Source: Azonexus sp. (GTDB taxonomy: Bacteria; Pseudomonadota; Gammaproteobacteria; Burkholderiales; Rhodocyclaceae). Taken from it: 64,000 bases of DNA. The notes under the pieces were generated by a model, which saw nothing but the letters and a program-made list of their open reading frames with translations, did no database searches and had not been told where the DNA came from. Shown piece after piece: positions 1 to 10,858 of the stretch. The position numbers and the translations under genes are program-made. Numbering within the stretch: position 1 is the stretch's first letter; every line of letters begins with the position of its first letter. The stretch covers positions 50,728 through 114,727 of the forward strand of contig JAIRKE010000012.1 in assembly GCA_031260295.1 (NCBI GenBank). The letters run 5' to 3'.

Positions 1-1
1 C

Positions 2-925
2 TATACCGAGCCGGGTTTCCCCGGTTACGACAGTCGCCGCCGCGAAGTCTGGCTGAAAACCCGCTTCCCGGATGTCATTGCGCTGGCGCTTGATAACCCA
101 AGGCTGGCCGTTCTTGGCCGAGCTGCCGGGATCGAACATGTTCCCGCCATCCCCGCCGATGATGCCACGGACGACGTGCACCGCCGATTCGTCGCCTGGT
201 TTCTCGATGCCGTGCTGGGCAAACGGGTGGATGGCGTATTCACCAGCGAAGATTACGGCGAAGGATTTGCCGAGATTCTCAGCCAGCGCTTTGGTCATCG
301 GGTCGAACATGTCTGCGTCGACAAGGCGCGGCACACGATCCCCATATCGGGAACCCGGATTCGGGCCGATGTACATGCATGCCGCGCCTATCTTTCAGCG
401 GAGGTTCACGCTTCCTTCGTCCGCCGGATTTGCCTTCTGGGCGGCGAATCGAGCGGCAAGACGACCCTGGCGGCGGCCTTGGCCGAAACCCTGAAGACCG
501 CCTGGGTTGCCGAATACGGCCGGGAATTGTGGGAACTGAAGCAGGGCCGGCTACAGCTTGCCGACATGCTCGCCATCGCCACAACCCAGATACAACACGA
601 GGAGGCAGCGGTTCGCCAGGCCCGCCGCTTTCTCGTTTGCGATACCTCACCGCTGACGACCGCCTTCTACAGCCAGGCAATGTTCGGCCAGATTGAAGAT
701 GAGTTGTCGCGCCTCGCCGACCGCGCCTATGACCTGACGCTGCTGTGCGCTCCCGACTTCGAGTTCGTCCAGGACGGCACCCGCCGCGACCATGAATTTC
801 GCATGCGCCAACATCAATGGTATGTCGATGTTTTGGCAAACAAGGGCGTCGATTACTATGTACTTCAGGGAGCACTGGAGCAAAGGGTTGCTGGTGCGGT
901 TTCGCTCTTGGGGATGCTTAGATAG
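2..925 (+). CDS. nadR: NadR-like NMN adenylyltransferase / ribosylnicotinamide kinase (5' partial)
   Basis: NAD-salvage enzyme in which a nucleotidyltransferase domain is followed by a P-loop kinase domain. The frame is already open at the first bases of the window, so the N-terminus, with the expected HxGH nucleotidyltransferase motif, lies upstream. Visible are an ISGTRIR segment (the ISxTxxR signature that ends nucleotidyltransferase domains), then GGESSGKTT as a Walker A loop opening the kinase half, and a C-terminal RRDHEFR segment. Whether a repressor-type helix-turn-helix exists cannot be told from this fragment. The stop lies 42 bases before hrpA on the same strand. The call is by motif recall, not alignment. 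Confidence 0.85.
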   Translation, partial: YTEPGFPGYDSRRREVWLKTRFPDVIALALDNPRLAVLGRAAGIEHVPAIPADDATDDVHRRFVAWFLDAVLGKRVDGVFTSEDYGEGFAEILSQRFGHRVEHVCVDKARHTIPISGTRIRADVHACRAYLSAEVHASFVRRICLLGGESSGKTTLAAALAETLKTAWVAEYGRELWELKQGRLQLADMLAIATTQIQHEEAAVRQARRFLVCDTSPLTTAFYSQAMFGQIEDELSRLADRAYDLTLLCAPDFEFVQDGTRRDHEFRMRQHQWYVDVLANKGVDYYVLQGALEQRVAGAVSLLGMLR

Positions 926-953
926 CCGAACGCGGGTAGCCAGCGGCGGCGAA

Positions 954-959
954 TATAAT
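954..959 (+). promoter_or_regulatory. Candidate -10 box immediately upstream of hrpA
   Basis: A perfect TATAAT ends nine bases before the hrpA ATG. If used, transcription would begin at or one to three bases before the start codon, giving a leaderless or nearly leaderless mRNA. No good -35 hexamer is visible at the normal distance and no Shine-Dalgarno sequence fits between the box and the ATG, so this remains tentative. Confidence 0.3.
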
Positions 960-967
960 GCGGCCCC

Positions 968-4928
<3,961 letters not shown>

Positions 4929-4936
<8 letters not shown>

Positions 4937-5771
4937 TGTGAAGAAGCAGGTGGGCAAGACGAAGGCAGAGATCGATGTGGTCGGGTGTTTCATTGCCGGC
5001 ACGCTGGTGCATACCAAGGAAGGATTGGTGCCCATCGAGCAGATCAAGGTTGGAGATTGGGTGCTGACGAAACCGGAGAACGGGGAGGGGGAGCGGACTT
5101 ACAAGCGGGTGACGCAGACTTTCCGGTATGAGGATCGGGAGATTTGGCGGTTGGAAATTTACTCGGCGAAGGAGTGTGCGGCAGCACAGGCCGAAAAGCG
5201 GGCCATGCATGATAGTGATCGTTCGTATTTGATTGCCACACCAAATCATCCGATCTGGATCAATGACAGGAAGGGCTGGCGCGATCTGATGGGTCGCGGT
5301 GTTATTCCATCGGATTATAACCCAGGCTGGATAAAGGAGAAGGGTTGGGCGAGTCTGAAGGATTGGGTTGAATCCAAAGGCTGGACGAGCCTGCAGCATT
5401 TGAAGTCTGGTGATGAATTGGAATTCGCTAACGGTGAATTGGCCGTTGTAACCGATGTATTTCCGCTAAACCGAACCTACGATGAAGGCGTTGCTTTACA
5501 CGCGTTCTCGTTGGAGTGGGATGGTGGGGTGTCAATCGATCTGAGGAATGGTCAGTCTGGTGAATTCGATGGTGGAACGAAGCCACCGATTTCGGAGGAT
5601 TATTGGGGGGAGAGTGAGGATCGTCCAGATTTTTACCGCACGACTGTTTACAACCTCGAAGTCGAGGATTGCCACAACTATTACGCCGGTACGCGTGGCA
5701 TCTGGGTGCATAACACCAGCGCGGTAGGATGGGTAGAGCGTAGCGAAACCCATCACCACAGTTTTCAATGA
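4929..5771 (+). CDS. Orphan Hint (intein/hedgehog-fold) domain protein, probable remnant of a polymorphic-toxin type protein
   Basis: A 280-residue protein that is almost only a Hint autoprocessing domain. The block-A nucleophile is C20 in GCFIAGTLVHT, the block-B TxxH is T104-H107 in ATPNHPIW, the penultimate block is VEDCHNYYAG (244-253), and the terminal HN is H261-N262, followed by T263. All residues needed for self-cleavage chemistry therefore appear intact. Hint domains of this sequence type usually sit just before the toxin domain of secreted polymorphic or Rhs-like toxins. Here only 19 residues precede C20, and the tail after N262 is mostly read from a dispersed repeat (VGWVERSETH). 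No effector or N-terminal secretion part remains. The ATG overlaps the hrpA stop by eight bases. Lower GC than hrpA suggests transfer. Whether it is expressed is unknown. Confidence 0.75.
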
Positions 5772-5974
5772 TTCCAGATAGCACGGTATGACATCCCGCC
5801 GGCGCGACTTCCTCCCCGGCGAGTTTCTTCACGGTCAATTGGGCAAACAGGAGGCGCTCGCTATTGATTGACCGCCTTGGTGTCCTTTTACCAAACACGA
5901 GAACGGCATCTGTTCACCATTGAAAGATGTTGATGGGAAAATAGATGGGTTTCGCAGCGCTCTACCCATCCTAC
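5724..5974. repeat. Inverted pair of a dispersed 31-bp repeat bracketing 189 bp
   Basis: The copy at 5724-5754 begins GTAGGATGGGTAGAGCG and ends AACCCATC. The copy at 5944-5974 is its reverse complement, with 29 of 31 positions matching. The left copy provides the last codons of the Hint gene. The arrangement, two inverted copies around a short unique spacer, resembles a MITE or a paired intergenic repeat. The same repeat type recurs in this window at 6816, about 6907, 8557 and 51159. Confidence 0.75.
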
Positions 5975-6068
5975 GAGACTGGGTGCCCGGAAATGAATGG
6001 TGGGAGGTTGTGTTCCGCTTGCGAAATCCAACTACCGCGCTCAAAACAATTGCTCAGTGAGGGATGAA
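5772..6068. other. Gene-poor stretch with a decayed reading frame
   Basis: Between the Hint gene and the Sel1 lipoprotein no intact gene is evident. One plus-strand frame runs from an ATG at 5788 with a single stop at 5869-5871, then stays open to about 6057 (…HENGICSPLKD… and …WVPGNEWWEVV…). This could be a broken downstream cassette gene of the Hint locus, but part of it is read through the inverted repeat at 5944-5974 and no family is recognised. Confidence 0.35.
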
Positions 6069-6794
6069 ATGCTCAAATTTGTACGTGGATGTGTAGGTCT
6101 GGTCGCGCTCTGTTTTGTATTACCTGGAACGCTTGTGGGCTGTTCAGAACAGTCTCGGAACTTCGAGGCCGTCAAACGCATGGCGGAGCAGGGAGATGCG
6201 AAAGCGCAAACTGAACTTGGATCGATGTACGCCCAAGCTCAGGGCGTAGCCCTGAATGATGCCGAAGCCGTGAAATGGTTTCAGAAGGCGGCAGAACAAG
6301 GGGATGCGGAAGCTCAATTTTTTCTTGGAGTGAGATACAGCGGAGGCTACGGCATAGCTCAAAATGATGCCGAAGCTGTGAAGTGGATTCGCTTGGCTGC
6401 GGAACAGGGAAATGCAAAGGCGCAAACTGAGCTTGGAGAGATGTACCTCCGCGGCAAGAATGGCATAACAGAGGATAATACCGAAGCTGAAAAGTGGACT
6501 CGCTTGGCTGCAGAACAGGGAAACATGTATGCCCAAGTGAGCCTTGGGCAGACGTACAGGGATCCAGAAGCTGTGAAGTGGTATCGTTTGGCGGCAGAAC
6601 AAGGATACGGGCATGCTCAAGCGCTCCTTGGACTTGTTTACGAAGGCGGTCACGAAGCCGGTTTTAGCGTAGCCAGGGATTATGCTGAAGCAGCGAAGTG
6701 GTATCAAAAGGCAATAGAACAAGGAGATGACAGGGTCAAACATGATCTCGAAAGAGTTTTGGCAAAAATGGCTGTGGATACTGAGGATCAATAG
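6069..6794 (+). CDS. Sel1-repeat lipoprotein
   Basis: A 241-residue secreted protein made of Sel1-like (TPR-related) alpha/alpha repeats. The start at 6069 is chosen because GAGGG lies six bases upstream and because it yields a lipoprotein signal, MLKFVRGC… with lipobox LVGC and the acylated Cys followed by SEQ. An upstream in-frame extension is possible but has no such logic. About six repeats of the form EAVKWxxxAAEQGxxxAQxxLGxxY follow; the fifth is shortened by roughly ten residues (GQTYRDPEAVKW). Sel1 proteins act as protein-binding scaffolds, often for envelope signalling or host interaction. The substrate here is unknown. Base composition is less GC-rich than neighbouring core genes, in keeping with the island 4929-8600. 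Confidence 0.85.
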   Translation: MLKFVRGCVGLVALCFVLPGTLVGCSEQSRNFEAVKRMAEQGDAKAQTELGSMYAQAQGVALNDAEAVKWFQKAAEQGDAEAQFFLGVRYSGGYGIAQNDAEAVKWIRLAAEQGNAKAQTELGEMYLRGKNGITEDNTEAEKWTRLAAEQGNMYAQVSLGQTYRDPEAVKWYRLAAEQGYGHAQALLGLVYEGGHEAGFSVARDYAEAAKWYQKAIEQGDDRVKHDLERVLAKMAVDTEDQ

Positions 6795-7079
6795 CCCGTG
6801 TAGTTTGCGCATTTTGTAGGTCGGTGCTGAGCGTAGCGAAACCCAGCATTTGGATAGGCCGAAACAATGACGCATATTTCGGCGAATGTGGTTTATCCAA
6901 GGTAAATGTTGAGCATCGTAGCGAAGCCCAACCTGAGCGGGCTTACCGGGTTAACGCCAAAGGCAAAAACGTGGCGGTTGCATCCTCGGCAAAATGGCGG
7001 ATGACAATGTAGCGGTCGCGCAAAAGCGCGATGGTTTCGTTGACGGTGCTGTTTCCTGCAAAATAGGGACAGCTTCAGA
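6795..7079. repeat. Intergenic stretch with two degenerate dispersed repeats and a vestigial reverse-strand frame
   Basis: A repeat of the GTAGG…GAGCGTAGCGAA…CCCA type occupies 6816-6849, and a more degenerate copy lies at about 6907-6932. On the minus strand a frame from about 7075 down to a TAA near 6950 reads …NETIALLRDRYIVIRHFAED…, which looks like a gene remnant but has no start codon and no recognised family. Next to it is a TGTCCCTATTTTGC string similar to sequences seen beside REP-type elements. No intact gene is seen. Confidence 0.45.
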
Positions 7080-7484
7080 TTATTTTTCAACCCCCACCCA
7101 GTTTTCCAGCCGTAGTCCTGCCACGCGCTCAAATTCGCGCGTGTTGTGCGTGACCAAGGGAACATCTAGGCTGATGGCGTGGGCGGCGATCATGGTGTTC
7201 AGCGCGCCAATGGGCTGGCCTTGGCGTTCAAGCCGGGCGCGTAATTCGCCATAACACCAGATGGCCTGGTCGTTGAAGGGCAGGATTTCCAGCGGCGCCA
7301 TGAACATTTCCAATGCCGCACGGTTGCGTGGCGACTGGCTTTTGGCGACGCCATAGGCCAGTTCCGCCGCAACCACGCTGCTGATGCCGATTTCGCCCAG
7401 GCGGTACTGGCGAAAACGCGCCAGTACTTCGGGCGGCCTGGCGTTGATGATGTAAATGCAGATATTGGTGTCGAGCAGGATCAC
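7080..7484 (-). CDS. vapC: VapC-type PIN-domain toxin with a substituted catalytic residue
   Basis: A 134-residue PIN-domain ribonuclease-type toxin. The GTG start at 7484 is chosen because it overlaps the antitoxin stop in a GTGA junction and gives the canonical opening MILLDTNICIYII. Acidic residues D5 and E41 (AAELAYG) are present. The position that is Asp in the usual IGxxDxxIAAHA motif is N96 here (IGALNTMIAAHA). In the Shigella and Salmonella VapC family this Asp is part of the metal site and its replacement is reported to abolish toxicity, so this copy is probably weak or inactive. The rest of the domain, including VTHNTREFERV, is intact. It is co-transcribed behind its VapB and divergent from a second VapBC at 7906. 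Confidence 0.88.
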   Translation of the reverse strand: MILLDTNICIYIINARPPEVLARFRQYRLGEIGISSVVAAELAYGVAKSQSPRNRAALEMFMAPLEILPFNDQAIWCYGELRARLERQGQPIGALNTMIAAHAISLDVPLVTHNTREFERVAGLRLENWVGVEK

Positions 7485-7717
7485 GGCGCAATCTCTGGCC
7501 GGAACTGCGGTTGCGGTTGGTCGCGCTGAAGCGTGAAGCCCGGCTCGAACGATTCCAGCCCAGCTTGCAGCATGCCCCAAGGGTCATCCAGCGGCAGCAG
7601 CAATACGCCGTTGCCGAAATGGCGCACGCCAACCGCCTCGGCATTGGCAAAACGAAATTCCTTGGGTAGCCGAACCGCTTGGCTGCGGCCTGATTGAAAA
7701 AGACGGGCGGTTTCCAC
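7481..7717 (-). CDS. vapB: VapB-type AbrB-fold antitoxin
   Basis: A 78-residue antitoxin with a swapped-hairpin AbrB DNA-binding N-terminus (LFQSGRSQAVRLPKEFRF, the hallmark of MvpA/VapB proteins) and a C-terminal toxin-wrapping tail. The GTG at 7717 is preferred over an ATG at 7759. GGAGA lies seven bases upstream of it, and the family normally starts two to five residues before the FQSGRSQ segment. The stop overlaps the toxin start by four bases. A 6-bp inverted repeat at 7738-7756 just upstream is a plausible autoregulatory operator. VapB neutralises VapC by occluding its active site and represses its own operon in complex with the toxin. Confidence 0.85.
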   Translation of the reverse strand: METARLFQSGRSQAVRLPKEFRFANAEAVGVRHFGNGVLLLPLDDPWGMLQAGLESFEPGFTLQRDQPQPQFRPEIAP

Positions 7718-7737
7718 GATGGTATCTCCGGGCGAGA

Positions 7738-7756
7738 ATGGATGGGAGGTATCCAT
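7738..7756. promoter_or_regulatory. Candidate operator of the minus-strand vapBC
   Basis: ATGGAT at 7738-7743 and ATCCAT at 7751-7756 form a perfect 6-bp inverted repeat with a 7-base spacer, 21 bases upstream of the vapB GTG. The position suits autorepression by the VapBC complex. Short palindromes arise by chance, so confidence is low. Confidence 0.35.
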
Positions 7757-7853
7757 CAATGGTGGTCACCGCGAAGGCTGAAGTAAAGCTGCCATGACGA
7801 AACATGAACTAATGCCTTTGTCACAAAAATGGTTTGTGGCATATCCATGTCGA

Positions 7854-7894
7854 AATGGCATGAATAGCGTATCATGCCATTATTGCCGATAATG
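7854..7894. promoter_or_regulatory. Two overlapping palindromes upstream of the plus-strand vapBC, probable operator
   Basis: AATGGCATGA (7854-7863) and TCATGCCATT (7872-7881) are a perfect 10-bp inverted repeat around an 8-base spacer. Overlapping its right arm, CATTAT (7878-7883) and ATAATG (7889-7894) form a second perfect palindrome. Both lie directly before the ribosome binding site of the AbrB-type antitoxin at 7906. This is the usual place for autoregulation by an antitoxin/toxin complex. Confidence 0.6.
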
Positions 7895-7905
7895 GGGAGC
7901 GAAAA

Positions 7906-8160
7906 ATGATGCATGTCAGCATTACGCCGAATGGCCGGATGAGCCTTCCGGCCGAGATTCGCAAACGCTTGGGCGTTGCCCATGGCGGGGCGTTGTTGCT
8001 TGAGGAAACGCCCGATGGGGTGATTTTGCGAACGGTGGCGCAGTCAATCGCGCGGGCGCAAACGATGGTCAAGAAATTTGCCGCGGGTCATGCAAGCGCA
8101 CCGGCAAGCGTATCGGTGGATGCCTTTCTGGCCAATCGCAAGAAGGAGAGCGGCGAATGA
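7906..8160 (+). CDS. vapB: AbrB/SpoVT-type antitoxin (VapB)
   Basis: An 84-residue antitoxin. Residues 3-45 (VSITPNGRMSLPAEIRKRLGV…GVILRTV) form a typical SpoVT/AbrB beta-hairpin DNA-binding domain, and the remainder is a charged, helical tail that would contact the toxin. GGGAG lies upstream of the start; ATG codons at 7906 and 7909 are both usable. The stop overlaps the start of the PIN toxin by four bases (ATGA), so the pair is translationally coupled. Two palindromes at 7854-7894 are the likely operator. The sequence is unlike the VapB at 7481, so the two modules were acquired separately rather than duplicated. Confidence 0.87.
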   Translation: MMHVSITPNGRMSLPAEIRKRLGVAHGGALLLEETPDGVILRTVAQSIARAQTMVKKFAAGHASAPASVSVDAFLANRKKESGE

Positions 8161-8546
8161 GCGGTGTCGTCCTCGATGCTTCGGCGCTGCTGGCGCTCCT
8201 GAATGGCGAACCTGGTGCGGCGAGCGTGGCTGAGGCGCTGATGGAGGCGCGGATGTGTTCGGTCAATCTGGCTGAGGTGGTGAGCCATTACGTCTACGCC
8301 GGAATGCCCGTGACGGATGTTCATGCCATGTTGCATCCGCTGCCGATTGAAATTGTCGCGGCGGATGAGCCGCTTGCCCTTGCCGCCGGGGGCTTGAGAG
8401 GTGTGACGGCAGCCGCCGGTTTGTCGCTGGGGGATCGGTTCTGTCTGGCGCTGGCAAAGCGCGATGATCTGCCAGCCATGACTGCCGACAGGCAATGGCG
8501 CGTTATCGCGGATGTCGCTGGCGTGGACGTCGTGGTGATTCGCTAA
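8157..8546 (+). CDS. vapC: PIN-domain toxin (VapC)
   Basis: A 129-residue PIN-domain ribonuclease. All four expected acidic residues are visible: D7 in VVLDAS, E40 in NLAEVVSHY, D93 in LSLGDRFCLALA and D111 in TADRQW. Unlike the VapC at 7080, the active site looks complete. VapC toxins cleave initiator tRNA or rRNA when the antitoxin is degraded. The start ATG overlaps the antitoxin stop. Eleven bases downstream begins a dispersed repeat of the GTAGG type. Confidence 0.88.
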   Translation: MSGVVLDASALLALLNGEPGAASVAEALMEARMCSVNLAEVVSHYVYAGMPVTDVHAMLHPLPIEIVAADEPLALAAGGLRGVTAAAGLSLGDRFCLALAKRDDLPAMTADRQWRVIADVAGVDVVVIR

Positions 8547-8556
8547 GTCAGCAAGC

Positions 8557-8590
8557 GTAGGATGGGCAGAGCATAGCGAAAACCCATCAC
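8557..8590 (+). repeat. Dispersed repeat, GTAGG…CCCATC family
   Basis: A 34-base copy beginning GTAGGATGGGCAGAGC and ending ACCCATCAC, nearly the same as those at 5724 and 5944. It separates the accessory island from the core gene at 8613 and may mark the island's right edge. Confidence 0.7.
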
Positions 8591-8612
8591 GAAGCTGCAA
8601 AAGGAAGCAAAA

Positions 8613-9347
8613 ATGACTGACATCATGCTCGCGCTTGGGCGCAGTTTCGCCGATTTGAGGCATGGCCGGGTCTGGCTTTACGTGCTGACGCCGGCGCTGT
8701 TTTCGCTGCTGCTGGTCGCGGCGCTGGCGCTCTGGGCGCTCGGCGCCTTTGTCCAGCAACTGCTCGGCTGCCCGCCGATGACCTGGCTGGCTGCCTGGGG
8801 CTGGCTGTGGCTGGCCGTGTTTCTGGCCAATCTCGGCGGCTGGATGGCGATTCTCGCCATTGCCTGGCTGGCCGCGGTGCTGGTGGCCTCGGTGGCGATC
8901 ATGCCGCTGATGCTGAAATTCCTGGCGGCGGGCCAATACCGCGATCTGGCGCCGATGGGTAAGGACAGCTTCGTCGCCGGGGCGGTCAACAGCGTGCTGG
9001 CCTCGCTGATTTTCATCGTTGCTTGGCTGCTGACCATTCCGCTGTGGCTGATTCCCGGCTTCTCGCTGCTGATTCCCCTGCTGTTGATGGCCTGGCTGAA
9101 CCGCCGTGCCTTTGCCTGGGACGCGCTGTCGATGCATGCCAGCGAGAGCGAATGGGCGGCGCTGCGGCAACGCCACAAGGGGCCGCTCTTTCTGCTCGGC
9201 CTGGTCATGGCCCTGCTCGCTCACATTCCGCTCGTTGGCCTCCTAGCCCCGGCCCTGACGGCGCTGGCGTTTTCCCACTACAGCCTGGAGGCTCTGCGCC
9301 AGGCGCGCGGCGGCGCCATCGTTTCCATCGAAGGAGAGCGGGTGTGA
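8613..9347 (+). CDS. EI24 domain inner-membrane protein (CysZ-like)
   Basis: A 244-residue polytopic membrane protein with about five to six hydrophobic segments, matching by recall the EI24/CysZ family. CysZ is a sulfate transporter in enterobacteria. The betaproteobacterial homologues next to CinA-like genes have no established substrate, so no transport function is assigned. AAAAGGAAG lies upstream of the ATG. The TGA stop overlaps the GTG of the next gene by four bases, indicating an operon of two genes closed by the terminator at 10153. Confidence 0.82.
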   Translation: MTDIMLALGRSFADLRHGRVWLYVLTPALFSLLLVAALALWALGAFVQQLLGCPPMTWLAAWGWLWLAVFLANLGGWMAILAIAWLAAVLVASVAIMPLMLKFLAAGQYRDLAPMGKDSFVAGAVNSVLASLIFIVAWLLTIPLWLIPGFSLLIPLLLMAWLNRRAFAWDALSMHASESEWAALRQRHKGPLFLLGLVMALLAHIPLVGLLAPALTALAFSHYSLEALRQARGGAIVSIEGERV

Positions 9348-10108
9348 GCCGCACCTTTGGCGCCGTCATCATCGGCGACGAAATTCTCTCCGGCAAACGT
9401 CAGGACAAGCATTTCGCCCGCATCGTCGAACTGCTCGCCGCGCGCGGCCTGCAACTTTCCTGGGTCGAATATCTGGGCGACGACCGGGCGCGTCTGACGG
9501 CGACCTTTCAGCGCACCTTGGCCGCCGGCGACGTGGTTTTTTCCTGCGGCGGCATCGGCAACACGCCGGACGACCATACCCGGCAGGCCGTCGCCGCCGC
9601 GCTCGGCGTTGGGCTGGAACTGCATCCGCAAGGATACGAGGAGTTACAGGTGCGCTTTGCCGGCGAGGTCATCAGCGAGCAGCGCAAGTTGCTGGTGACT
9701 TTTCCGGCTGGCGTCGACATCCTGCCCAATCCCTTCAACCGCATTCCTGGCTTCATGGTCAGGGATCACTATTTCACGCCGGGCTTTCCGCAAATGGCCC
9801 ACCCGATGATCGAATGGGCGCTCGATACCTTCTATCGCGACCTGTTCCAGCCGAACGACGCCCGTAGCGAGAAGGCCTTTCTGCTGACCGGGCCGAATGC
9901 TTACGAAAGCGCGTTGCTCGACCTGATGGAACGCATCGTCGCCGCCTACCCGGACCTGCGCCTGTTCTCGCTGCCGTCCTTGATCGGCCAGGAGAGGCGG
10001 CATCTGGAACTGGGCGTCGAAGGGGCGCCGGAGCGGGTCGAGTGGGCCATGGCGGAGATCCGCACCGAAGTCGAGCGGCGCGGCATTAGTTGGGTCTGGC
10101 GACCCTGA
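9344..10108 (+). CDS. Molybdopterin-binding (MoCF_biosynth) domain protein, CinA-N-like
   Basis: A 254-residue protein whose first ~165 residues form the MoaB/Mog/CinA-N fold: GAVIIGDEILSGKRQD at the N-terminus and the FSCGGIGNTPDDHT loop that marks the family. There is no C-terminal amidase domain as in full CinA, so it belongs to the short stand-alone group often called competence/damage-inducible protein A homologues. It probably binds a nucleotide or pterin-like ligand, but its true function is unknown. GTG at 9344 is the start because it overlaps the preceding stop (GTGTGA) and follows AAGGAGAGCG. Confidence 0.85.
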   Translation: MSRTFGAVIIGDEILSGKRQDKHFARIVELLAARGLQLSWVEYLGDDRARLTATFQRTLAAGDVVFSCGGIGNTPDDHTRQAVAAALGVGLELHPQGYEELQVRFAGEVISEQRKLLVTFPAGVDILPNPFNRIPGFMVRDHYFTPGFPQMAHPMIEWALDTFYRDLFQPNDARSEKAFLLTGPNAYESALLDLMERIVAAYPDLRLFSLPSLIGQERRHLELGVEGAPERVEWAMAEIRTEVERRGISWVWRP

Positions 10109-10152
10109 GGGGAGCGGACGAAATATCGGATTTTCCCGGATGCCAGACAAAC

Positions 10153-10178
10153 AAAAGCCCGCCGGGGGCGGGCTTTTT
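10153..10178 (-). terminator. Rho-independent terminator for the distal phasin (bidirectional shape)
   Basis: GCCCGCC…GGCGGGC stem with A-run on one side and T-run on the other, lying between the convergent gene at 9344 and the phasin at 10201. It can terminate both. Confidence 0.8.
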
Positions 10179-10200
10179 GGCAGTCCGGAGAGGACGGGAT

Positions 10201-10776
10201 TTACTTGCTGATCGCCTTTTTGGCGGCGGCGCTGGTGGCGCTGCTGCTCTTGGCGGCCGGCACAATGACGGCCTTGGAGGCCGCTTGCAGGTTGGCTTCG
10301 GCGATGTCCGACAATTGCTTGGCCATCGAACTCATGCTGTCGAAGGCCTTGGTCGAGGCGTTCAGCATCGACTCCATGCCGGCGGCGAACACGTCACCAC
10401 CGACCGGGGCCGTCCTGGCCTTGGCGACGACGCTGGAAGCGCTCTTGTTGAAGCTGTTGTACTGCGCTTCCATGACCGCAGTAATTTCCTTCTGCATTTC
10501 GGCGACCAGATCATAGACGTTACGCGAGTAATCGACGATTTTCTCGACGCCTGGCTCGGCCAGCTTGCTGTTCAGCTTGGCGATCTCGTTGGCGTCCTTG
10601 GCGGCCATCAACTGTTGAGTGTTGGCAACCGTATTGCTGAAGAACTCACGGGTGGTCGCCAAGTTCAGCGCCGTCAGGCGCTCGATACCAGTGAAGGCGG
10701 TACGCATCAACGACAGCATGACTTCGGTATTGGCCTTCTGGGCGGCGGTCAGTTGTTCCATATTCGGGTTGCTCAT
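10201..10776 (-). CDS. phaP: Phasin family protein
   Basis: A 191-residue phasin, a helical surfactant protein that coats polyhydroxyalkanoate granules. The helix-rich body carries the typical phasin segments ALNLATTREF and ANTQQLMAAKDANE, then SRNVYDLVAEMQKEI, and a lysine/alanine-rich tail ending AAAKKAISK. Three ATGs stand in a row (10782, 10779, 10776). The last is chosen because GGAG is then at a workable distance (GGAGATGATGATG). It is paralogous to the phasin at 10859, which lies directly upstream on the same strand. The intergenic region contains that gene's terminator, so transcription may be partly separate. Confidence 0.9.
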   Translation of the reverse strand: MSNPNMEQLTAAQKANTEVMLSLMRTAFTGIERLTALNLATTREFFSNTVANTQQLMAAKDANEIAKLNSKLAEPGVEKIVDYSRNVYDLVAEMQKEITAVMEAQYNSFNKSASSVVAKARTAPVGGDVFAAGMESMLNASTKAFDSMSSMAKQLSDIAEANLQAASKAVIVPAAKSSSATSAAAKKAISK

Positions 10777-10819
10777 CATCATCTCCAGTCTGGGTATTTA
10801 CTTGCAGCGGATGAAACAA

Positions 10820-10842
10820 AACCCCCGCCAGGCGGCGGGGGT
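10820..10842 (-). terminator. Rho-independent terminator after the proximal phasin
   Basis: On the minus strand CCCCCGCC-loop-GGCGGGGG followed by TTTTGTTT, 17 bases past the stop of the phasin at 10859. Confidence 0.85.
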
Positions 10843-10858
10843 CGGGGGAAGCAGAAAG

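Noticed and set aside
5428-5898. Minus-strand frame over the Hint gene end and repeat
   Set aside because: Mostly complementary to the Hint gene and to the dispersed repeat; only the first ~45 codons are free and have no recognised similarity.
8088-9224. Minus-strand open frame of 378 codons across vapC and the EI24 gene
   Set aside because: Very rich in His/Gln/Arg/Gly low-complexity runs, typical of the complement of membrane-protein codons; the plus-strand genes are well supported.
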